A program made the position numbers and the translations under genes. From the NCBI GenBank assembly GCA_027013165.1, contig JALUXV010000530.1:1-64000 (forward strand): a stretch of 64,000 nt of DNA, read 5' to 3'. Shown here one piece after another: positions 57,878 to 64,000 of the stretch. The DNA comes from Alteromonadaceae bacterium (GTDB taxonomy: Bacteria; Pseudomonadota; Gammaproteobacteria; Enterobacterales; Alteromonadaceae). The notes below the pieces were generated by a model. It was not told the DNA's origin and did not search any database. It saw nothing but the letters and a program-made list of their open reading frames with translations. Position 1 is the stretch's first letter, and every line of letters starts with the position of its first letter.

Positions 57878-58594
57878 ATGAAACTAGCTACAAAAACACT
57901 ATTAGCTGCTGCTATCTCATCAGCGACTCTAATGACTGCACTACCTACTTACGCAGAAGTTACTGCCAATGCTGCTGTATCAAGCAACTACATCTGGCGT
58001 GGTCTTACTCAGACTGCTAACGACGCAGCAGTATCTGGTGGTATTGATTACGCGAGCGAGAGCGGTTTCTACGTAGGTACATGGGTATCAAACGTAAACT
58101 ACGGTGCTGACGACATTTACTCATATGAGCACGATGTTTATTTTGGTTTTTCTGGCGAAGCTGATGGTATCAGCTACGACGTAGGTTACCTTTACTACAA
58201 CTACGATGCTGAAGCTAACTTCGACTTCGCTGAAGTTTACGGTTCAATCGGCATGGGTGGTTTTAGCTTGACGCTTTCTCTTCTAGCTCACACACAAGCA
58301 GACGAAGCTGACGGTCAAGACTTTGGTTTCGCACAAGCGTCTTACACTTCAATCGACTACAGCACTGAAATCCTTAACGGCACAGAGCTTGGTTTCCACG
58401 TTGGTTACCATGAAGGTGACTTCGCTGAAGCATTCAACGGTGTTGAAGGTTATGTAAATTACGGTGTTAGTGTTGCTAAAGACGGTTTCAGCTTCGCAAT
58501 TACCGGTACTGATCTTGACGATGCTGGCCCAGATGCATACGACAACGACGAGCTTAAGTTTACTGTAGGTTACTCTGTAGACTTCTCTCTATAA
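57878..58594 (+). CDS. TorF-family putative porin
   Basis: This 238-residue protein has a signal peptide (LLAAAISSATLMTALPTYA) and the TorF core ANAAVSSNYIWRGLTQTAND, then YVGTWVSNVNYG. The repeated strands end in a C-terminal FTVGYSVDFSL with no gaps, as in small outer-membrane barrels. The family is of unknown solute specificity. It has its own terminator and a long upstream region, suggesting regulated expression. Confidence 0.9.
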   Translation: MKLATKTLLAAAISSATLMTALPTYAEVTANAAVSSNYIWRGLTQTANDAAVSGGIDYASESGFYVGTWVSNVNYGADDIYSYEHDVYFGFSGEADGISYDVGYLYYNYDAEANFDFAEVYGSIGMGGFSLTLSLLAHTQADEADGQDFGFAQASYTSIDYSTEILNGTELGFHVGYHEGDFAEAFNGVEGYVNYGVSVAKDGFSFAITGTDLDDAGPDAYDNDELKFTVGYSVDFSL

Positions 58595-58632
58595 TTGATT
58601 TTTGAACGTACACAGGACGTGTACTTCAAACT

Positions 58633-58663
58633 AAAAAGACGAGTGTATCACTCGTCTTTTTTT
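58633..58663 (+). terminator. Terminator of the TorF-like gene
   Basis: AAAAAGACGAGTG-TAT-CACTCGTCTTTTT followed by more T residues, 38 bases after the stop. Confidence 0.92.
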
Positions 58664-58693
58664 ATGCTCTCTTAGCGAGAGTAACTTCAATGC

Positions 58694-58724
58694 AAAAAAA
58701 AGCCGCTTAATGAGCGGCTTTTTC
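58694..58724 (-). terminator. Terminator of rpsF-rpsR-rplI
   Basis: AAAAAGCCGCT pairs with AGCGGCTTTTT; on the minus strand a T run follows. It lies 17 bases after the rplI stop. Confidence 0.92.
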
Positions 58725-58741
58725 AAACTTAACGTCAGCGA

Positions 58742-59194
58742 TTACGCTTCAGCAATGATGATCACTTTGATTGAAGTGATAACGTCAGAGTGAACTTGTA
58801 GATCGATGTCGTACTCACCAGTTTCACGAAGTGTACCAGTAGGAAGCTTAACTTCAGCTTTAGATACTTCAACGCCAGCAGCTGTGATAGCTTCTGCGAT
58901 GTCACGAGTACCAACAGAACCGAAAAGTTTACCTTCGTCACCCGCTGGAGCAGCGATAGTCACTTCAGCAAGCTCAGCAATTTTAGCAGCACGTGCTTCA
59001 GCAGCGCCTAGTTGCTCAGCGATTTTCGCTTCAAGTTCTGCACGACGTGCTTCGAACTTTTCTACGTTGTCTTTAGTTGCAGGAACTGCTTTACCCTGAG
59101 GGAAAAGGAAGTTACGTGCGAAACCAGCTTTAACTGTTACTTGGTCACCCAAGCCGCCAAGGTTGGCGATTTTATCTAGTAGGATGATATTCAT
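58742..59194 (-). CDS. rplI: 50S ribosomal protein L9
   Basis: This 150-residue protein begins [36 protein letters not shown], the L9 N-terminal domain, with a long connecting helix (about 45-75) and the C-terminal domain ([16 protein letters not shown]). It lies 26 bases after rpsR. Confidence 0.98.
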   Translation of the reverse strand: MNIILLDKIANLGGLGDQVTVKAGFARNFLFPQGKAVPATKDNVEKFEARRAELEAKIAEQLGAAEARAAKIAELAEVTIAAPAGDEGKLFGSVGTRDIAEAITAAGVEVSKAEVKLPTGTLRETGEYDIDLQVHSDVITSIKVIIIAEA

Positions 59195-59220
59195 CTTAGC
59201 TAACCCTTATTTTCGCCAAA

Positions 59221-59448
59221 TTACTTGTGTGAATCAGTGTACGGAAGCAAAGCCAAGAAACGGGCGCGCTTGATCGCAGAAGATAGCTGACGCTGATACT
59301 TCGCGCTTGTACCTGTAATACGGCTAGGGACAATTTTACCGCTCTCAGTGATGTAATTCTTCAAAGTAGCGATATCTTTGTAATCGATTTCAGTCACACC
59401 GTCTGCAGTGAAACGGCAGAACTTACGACGTCTGAAAAAACGAGCCAT
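59221..59448 (-). CDS. rpsR: 30S ribosomal protein S18
   Basis: This 75-residue protein begins [25 protein letters not shown] and ends [32 protein letters not shown], standard for S18. It pairs with S6 in the platform of the small subunit. It starts 11 bases after rpsF, leaving no space for priB, which lies here in E. coli. Confidence 0.98.
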   Translation of the reverse strand: MARFFRRRKFCRFTADGVTEIDYKDIATLKNYITESGKIVPSRITGTSAKYQRQLSSAIKRARFLALLPYTDSHK

Positions 59449-59459
59449 GGGTGATCTCC

Positions 59460-59861
59460 TTAAGCGTTGTCTTCAGTGGTTTCAGTTTTCTTTTCTGCGC
59501 GCTCTTGGCGAGGAGCAGAATCGTCACGACGCTCACGACGAGGCTCTTCTTTCATCATAGGAGAAGGCTCTGTTACAGCGTTTTTAGTGCGCATTACCAT
59601 GTTACGTAGGATAACGTCGTTAAAACGGAACGCGTTTTCCAACTCGTCAACAGACTCAGCAGTAGCTTCAGCGTTGATAAGTACGTAGTGGGCTTTGTGC
59701 AGCTTTTCGATTGGGTATGCCAATTGACGACGGCCCCAATCTTCTAAACGATGAATCTGACCACCGTCTTGCTTAAGAATTGTGGTATAACGCTCGATCA
59801 TACCAGGTACTTGTTCACTCTGATCAGGGTGAACCATAAATACGATTTCGTAATGACGCAT
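59460..59861 (-). CDS. rpsF: 30S ribosomal protein S6
   Basis: This 133-residue protein begins [26 protein letters not shown], contains [24 protein letters not shown], and carries a C-terminal acidic/basic tail ([18 protein letters not shown]) that may be glutamylated in relatives. It is the first gene of the rpsF-rpsR-rplI operon. Confidence 0.98.
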   Translation of the reverse strand: MRHYEIVFMVHPDQSEQVPGMIERYTTILKQDGGQIHRLEDWGRRQLAYPIEKLHKAHYVLINAEATAESVDELENAFRFNDVILRNMVMRTKNAVTEPSPMMKEEPRRERRDDSAPRQERAEKKTETTEDNA

Positions 59862-60012
59862 TATAGCTCCTTACGGTTGTAGCCTCGACAGTACAGCCGA
59901 CTGTATAGAGACAAGGAACGGTTGAGTATGGCTGTAAGGGCGCGCATTATACGCATAGTTGACTTATTGTACAAGCTGTAATCATTAAGTAAGTTACTTT
60001 GATACTTGAAAA

Positions 60013-60108
60013 AAAGATGGAGTGTTGTCTCTGGCACGTGTGAACCCGTCCTTGGCACTCTGCCACAGCATCCATGCTGTGGGAGGCCAGAGACAACTCC
60101 CCATCTTT
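60013..60108. repeat. Long imperfect palindromic intergenic element
   Basis: The outer arms AAAGATGG...TTGTCTCTGGC (60013-60035) and GCCAGAGACAA...CCATCTTT (60086-60108) match in 21 of 23 positions, and an inner hairpin CCACAGCAT/ATGCTGTGG (60063-60082) lies between. The element explains two spurious ORFs, 59861-60142 on minus and the 5' extension of yebG on plus, which translate to similar KRW-VVSG peptides because the DNA is palindromic. It looks like a MITE-type or REP-like dispersed repeat. Only one copy is in this window. Confidence 0.7.
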
Positions 60109-60142
60109 TAGTCAATACCTGCCCTTTTGACCTTGTAAACAT

Positions 60143-60171
60143 TTGCGAAGTAAAAACACCCTACATACTGT
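60143..60171 (+). promoter_or_regulatory. yebG promoter
   Basis: TTGCGA and TACTGT are spaced by exactly 17 bases; the -10 box overlaps the LexA box, so LexA binding would block polymerase. Confidence 0.6.
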
Positions 60172-60183
60172 TTATTTATACAG
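60168..60183 (+). promoter_or_regulatory. LexA (SOS) box
   Basis: CTGTTTATTTATACAG fits the consensus CTGT-N8-ACAG exactly, 48 bases before the yebG ATG. It predicts induction of yebG on DNA damage. Confidence 0.9.
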
Positions 60184-60230
60184 ATAAATATTGTACAGTG
60201 AATGTGTTGATTAAATACAGGGGACCTACC

Positions 60231-60512
60231 ATGGCCATTACCGTACAGTATGTAGTAACACATAAAGGGGTAGAAAAATTGGTAACTACCGACAAGAAGG
60301 AAGCCGATCAGTACGATAAAATGCTAGATGCAGCAGATAATCTAGCTGAGTACATTCAGGCAAAGGGCATTAAGCTAGACGACGAACTCACCGAAGAACT
60401 CACCATTATGCTAGCCAAGAACAAAGACAAGATTGGTAAAATCTTTAAGGGAGCCACAGCACAGAGTGTTCTTGAAGAAGAGAGCGCCGATGTAGTGGCA
60501 CTAAAGGCGTAA
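60231..60512 (+). CDS. yebG: SOS-induced protein YebG
   Basis: The 168-codon ORF begins inside the palindromic repeat. The true start is the ATG at 60231, preceded by GGGG, giving MAITVQYVVTHKGVEKLVTTDKKE (93 residues), the standard YebG beginning. YebG is a small DNA-damage-inducible protein of unclear biochemical role. It stands convergent to the chemoreceptor, and its stop lies inside a hairpin. Confidence 0.93.
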   Translation: MAITVQYVVTHKGVEKLVTTDKKEADQYDKMLDAADNLAEYIQAKGIKLDDELTEELTIMLAKNKDKIGKIFKGATAQSVLEEESADVVALKA

Positions 60513-60572
60513 ACGCCTTTAGTGCACAAAGTTTTATACCTATGGTTTCACGGAAAGCTTAACCATAGGTAT
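60498..60572. terminator. Two stacked hairpins after yebG
   Basis: GCACTAAAGGCGT pairs with ACGCCTTTAGTGC (60498-60525), with the yebG stop codon in its loop. A second perfect 12-bp stem, ATACCTATGGTT/AACCATAGGTAT, follows at 60536-60572. The pair lies between the convergent yebG and chemoreceptor genes and probably ends both transcripts. Confidence 0.6.
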
Positions 60573-60585
60573 TTGCGGGTGCTAA

Positions 60586-62170
60586 TTACTCTCCCACCCG
60601 CTTTTCTACATTAAATCGATTGATCAGTGAGTTTACCTCTTTGACTGTGTCGCTCAAATCATAGCTGGCTTGTAGGGAAGATTTAGATGCCTTTTGCGTT
60701 TCTTTTGCGCCTTCGGCAACCTCCAGTAACTGGCTATTAATGTTGTCTGCGACGGCGCTTTGCTGTTCTACGGCAGAAGACATTTCCAGTGTTGCGGACG
60801 CTATGCCAGACACCGCATTATTAATTTCTTGCAGTGCGCCTCGAGTTTCTTCAACTATTTCTGAGCCATGCTCAGCTGAGGCTAACCCCCTCAGTAGATA
60901 CTTTCACTGCGCGAGCTGAGCGTTCGGAAAGTTCTTGGATGATATTGTGAATTTTGTCGGTAGATTCACGGGTTTTAGACGCTAGCGTTCTTACTTCGTC
61001 CGCCACTACGGCAAAACCTCTTCCTTGCTCACCTGCTCTTGCCGCTTCAATAGCTGCATTGAGTGCAAGTAAATTAGTTTGATCAGCGATAGTAGAGATA
61101 ATACTTGCCGCCTCACCTATGTCATTCGTCGACTGAGCTAGTTCTGTAACAGTATGAGAGATGGATTCAACAGCCTCTTTAAGCGATATAATCGCCTGCA
61201 TAGCTTGTTCTGCTTTTTGATTACCCGTTTCGACGTTTTGCGCCGCAGTATTTGCACTATCGGCATTGCTTTCAACCCGTTGAGCTACCTCTTGAATTGC
61301 CTGACTCATTTCCGCTACTGCATTGGCAATTTGTTGCGTGGCTTGATTTTGCTGTTCAACCGCTGCGCTGGTTGACATAGCTAAACTATGCGTACTGGTA
61401 GCTACACCATTAAGCCCTGACGAAGCATCACCAATACGAGTTAATGCCGTGCGCGACCGGGCTAACTCACAACCAAGAGCTAGCTTACCTCGCGCAATGT
61501 AAGAGATATCATCAAAATAGGTTTGCGCCACTTTGTCGTTACTGTAGCTTTCCGGGCTCATATTAACGAAATCTGCCCACACTCTACGCTGCTTTTGATC
61601 TTGGAAAAACGCTGCGGCAACTACACTTCCAAGTACTATAGCTGCGGCAAGCCCACCATACATGACTCCCATCGCAATGGTGAGCAGTAGCCCAACAGCA
61701 ATAATTGGTAATAGCTGCGAAGCGACTTTTAGAGCACTCGTCCCCATGGACACCGGCATTTTCCCTTCGCGCATGCGAGCGTAAACCGCATCTGCTCGTT
61801 TAATCTCTGAATCTAATGCGGGCACACGTACTGATTCATAACCCACTATTTCTTTATTTTCATAAACGGGCGTTACAAATGCCGATACCCAGTAATGATC
61901 ACCGTTCTTTCTGCGGTTTTTCACCAAGCCAATCCAGCTTCTACCCGAGCGCAATGTTGACCACATTTCTTTGAACACTGTCGGAGGAATGTCTGGATGA
62001 CGAATCAAATTGTGATTTTTGCCAATGAGCTCGTCACGTTCAAACCCACTAACTTCTACAAACTCATCATTACAATGCTGAATAACTCCCCGAGTATCAG
62101 TAGATGAAATTAACCGATAGTTATTTGGGTACTTGTATTCGCGCTGTGTTACAGGCTGGTTGTTTCTCAT
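60586..62170 (-). pseudogene. Aer-like PAS chemoreceptor, frameshifted
   Basis: The start is [20 protein letters not shown] (ATG 62170). A PAS domain follows ([48 protein letters not shown]), then hydrophobic segments near 150-190 and the MCP signalling domain with [29 protein letters not shown]. The frame stops at 60872 after STEGVSLS; the next frame reads [20 protein letters not shown] and continues to 60586. One extra G in a run of five (60886-60890 on plus) explains this. It would sense redox or oxygen as Aer does. A sequencing error is not excluded. Confidence 0.85.
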
Positions 62171-62395
62171 TGATGCGCTCTCTTGTCCTGTTACTGACTC
62201 ACATAGAACACCTGGTTCCACACACTTCGTTAGTCTTTAAGCGTAGAACATAATTCAGGTTTTTAAACTAAAGTCGAATAAACTGTAGTGAGATTATAAG
62301 AGATCGAATAAAAATTACAGTGCAAAAAACGCAAGGAAAGAGGTAAGCAGAGTGGCACTAAATCATATCAGCCACTCTGTTTCTAGTAGAGAAAT

Positions 62396-63475
62396 CTACG
62401 CGAGTGAATCTAGCAAACTCATCACACGTTCGCTGGCACGCTCCATAGCAACAATGCGACTCTCAACCGTAGCTTGATCGCCTTTTTGATGCGCTTTCAG
62501 CGCTTCTATTCCATTTTCATGAACCGCTCTGTGTATACCATCTAATTCGCGGTATGCTGAGGTTTGAGATACGGGTTTACCGGCGTTCGCCGAATACCAC
62601 TGACCTAGTCTGCAAGATGTATGGTCCGAAAACTCCGAGATAGCTTGCTCACTTTGTCCGCTCAACACAGAATAAAGTTCTGATTTCCACACCACATGGT
62701 CTAGCTTCACTGTTTGGATGAAGGTACGCTGAGTTCCATCGCCAATGGTTTGTCTCATGCTATCGCAATGAGTTACCATTTCATCATAGCTAGTGTTTAA
62801 GGTATTTATTCCGCCTTCAAGCTCTTCGTTATTACTTCTAAGCTCGTTTACTCCTGATACTGCTTGTTGCGTAGATTGAATAATACCGTTAACAAGCTCA
62901 GACACTTCCGTGGCTGACTTATTGGTTTCTGTTGCCAAAGCACGTACCTCATCAGCAACAACACTAAACCCACGACCAGCATCACCTGCTCGCGCGGCTT
63001 CAATGGCTGCGTTAAGCGCAAGTAAGTTGGTTTGGTCTGAAATACTGGTAATAGTAGTGACAAACTTATTGATGTTGTCTGCGGTAGTAGACAACCCTGA
63101 GATACGCTCGCTCATACTGTCCATTTGCGTATTCAGACCGCTCATATCTTGAACAATCTTTTCAAGTACACCTGACGATTGAGAAAATAATTGATTAATG
63201 TCGGCAATAGAATGATTTTCAGCATCTATCTGTTCATAAGCCATTAAAACCGTATCGCGAATCGTAGATATTTGCTTCAGTGAATCAATGACACACTGCA
63301 TCAGTACCGAACCACTTTGACCGTTTTTAGCAGCCTCAGCTTCATCTATTTGTCGCTGTAACGAGGTATTTTCAGCTTCAAGCTCACGCATTTGTGACAC
63401 CATATCCTGATATTCTCGTTTAAGCTGGGCCAACTCATCTTCTTTTTGTTGATATTTAGTGCTGCTGACAAACAT
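62396..63475 (-). CDS. Soluble chemoreceptor with CZB zinc-binding domain
   Basis: This 359-residue protein lacks a membrane segment and starts with a coiled coil ([20 protein letters not shown]). The MCP signalling tip ([29 protein letters not shown]) lies near 150, and the C-terminal CZB domain carries the zinc ligands His (DHVVWK), Cys (CRLGQWY) and the HxxxH pair (HRAVHENG). CZB chemoreceptors respond to zinc or hypochlorous acid. It lies upstream of the frameshifted Aer-like gene on the same strand. Confidence 0.92.
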   Translation of the reverse strand: MFVSSTKYQQKEDELAQLKREYQDMVSQMRELEAENTSLQRQIDEAEAAKNGQSGSVLMQCVIDSLKQISTIRDTVLMAYEQIDAENHSIADINQLFSQSSGVLEKIVQDMSGLNTQMDSMSERISGLSTTADNINKFVTTITSISDQTNLLALNAAIEAARAGDAGRGFSVVADEVRALATETNKSATEVSELVNGIIQSTQQAVSGVNELRSNNEELEGGINTLNTSYDEMVTHCDSMRQTIGDGTQRTFIQTVKLDHVVWKSELYSVLSGQSEQAISEFSDHTSCRLGQWYSANAGKPVSQTSAYRELDGIHRAVHENGIEALKAHQKGDQATVESRIVAMERASERVMSLLDSLA

Positions 63476-63550
63476 TCTTGTTACCTGTGTAGTGTTTCAC
63501 TTAAGATTAACAGAATTATCAATATTTTCACTATTAGCCGGAAGTTGTAA

Positions 63551-64000
63551 CTAAACCCGGTTCGCCGTGGTTCCTCGAACAATAACGTGGGGCTTTAGAA
63601 TATGCTTCATACTCACTTTATTGTTGCCGTAGGCTTGATTTAAGATCCATCGCGCCGCCATAGCGCCAATATCTCTTACAGGATAGTTCACTGTGGTAAG
63701 TTTTGGAGTTAAATAGCTGGCAAAATCGACATTATCGAACCCAATGACAGATACGTCTTCAGGCACTCGCTTCCCATGCTTACGCAACGCATTGATAGCA
63801 CCTGACGCCATTTCATCGTTTGCGCAAGCAATCGCCGTGAAGTGCACACCTCGTTGCAATAGTGTTTCTACACAGTTTTCGCCAGAATAAGCTTGGAAGT
63901 TACCTTCTGCCATGGTGTTTTCATCGTAATAAATGCCCGCTTCTTCAAGCGCTTTTTTATGCCCAGTTAAACGGTTAACACCATCCGCTTTAAACAGCGC
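63551..64000 (-). CDS. LacI-family transcriptional regulator, C-terminal part (5' end outside)
   Basis: The open frame extends to base 64000 (149 codons plus stop here); the ORF track starts at an internal ATG. It shows the effector domain: ACANDEMASGAINALRKHGKRVPEDVSVIGFDNVDFASYLTPKLTTVNYP, and ends with the dimerisation strand HVIVRGTTA. Family members bind sugars. The DNA-binding domain and target genes lie outside the window. Confidence 0.92.
   Translation of the reverse strand, partial: ALFKADGVNRLTGHKKALEEAGIYYDENTMAEGNFQAYSGENCVETLLQRGVHFTAIACANDEMASGAINALRKHGKRVPEDVSVIGFDNVDFASYLTPKLTTVNYPVRDIGAMAARWILNQAYGNNKVSMKHILKPHVIVRGTTANRV

Noticed and set aside
59861-60142. Minus-strand ORF of 93 codons upstream of rpsF
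   Set aside because: It reads through the palindromic repeat; the same element read on the other strand gives a similar peptide, so it is not a gene.
1-64000. CRISPR arrays, prophage genes, integrons, toxin-antitoxin or restriction systems
   Set aside because: No regularly spaced direct repeats, no integrase or phage structural genes and no recognisable defence gene pair were found in any frame of the track.

Overview
The window is chromosomal DNA of a marine gammaproteobacterium, most likely in the Alteromonadales (Alteromonas/Glaciecola-like). The evidence is a gammaproteobacterial core gene order (rpoB-rplLJAK, nusG-secE, the nnr-tsaE-amiB-mutL-miaA-hfq-hflXKC block, hemE-nudC divergent from rsd, rpsF-rpsR-rplI), combined with a TorF-type porin, a PEP-CTERM protein, an AbgT transporter, a DUF5916 outer-membrane protein and many orphan periplasmic binding proteins. 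The assignment rests on protein recognition only; no search was run.

Layout. 1-7050 (minus): 5' part of rpoB, rplL, rplJ behind an L10 leader, rplA and rplK; then a periplasmic binding protein gene lodged between rplK and nusG; then nusG, secE and tRNA-Trp, with recognisable promoters before tRNA-Trp and before rplK. 7080-18820: an ABC exporter, a DUF5916 outer-membrane protein, an RraA-like protein, an M13 lipoprotein peptidase, a tandem-ACT protein, and a tightly overlapping pyrC / orphan binding protein / dbpA cluster. 19160-26800: a CPXCG zinc-ribbon protein, folE and folM (pterin synthesis), aguA-aguB (agmatine to putrescine), two glutathione transferases, ubiG, a DUF4112 protein and hemH.

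26860-30330 is the accessory part: an alginate-export-type outer-membrane protein, then a roughly 2-kb islet holding a broken IS200-like element, a PEP-CTERM gene, a second IS200/IS605 N-terminal fragment and an open frame without a start codon. The islet is bracketed by two inverted copies of a ~36-nt module. Each copy runs directly into a terminator-like hairpin whose sequence differs while its pairing is kept.

30330-45350: AbgT transporter, the hflC-hflK-hflX-hfq-miaA-mutL-amiB-tsaE-nnr block, divergent queG, then hemE and nudC. 45470-48560 (plus): rsd, zur, a CheX-like protein, yjbQ and an OmpA-family protein. 48610-57250 (minus, except yiiM): dnaB; an operon of ECF sigma factor, single-pass membrane protein and DUF4097 beta-repeat protein; yiiM; a two-gene RND efflux system. 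57870-64000: TorF porin, rplI-rpsR-rpsF with no priB, a 100-nt intergenic palindromic repeat, SOS gene yebG with an exact CTGT-N8-ACAG LexA box, an Aer-like chemoreceptor interrupted by a frameshift, a soluble CZB chemoreceptor, and the C-terminal part of a LacI-family regulator.

Most of the window is housekeeping. The most unusual signals are the covarying module-plus-terminator pair around the IS islet, the sigma/DUF4097 operon, the palindromic repeat upstream of yebG, the single-base frameshift in the chemoreceptor, and the orphan binding proteins embedded among core genes.
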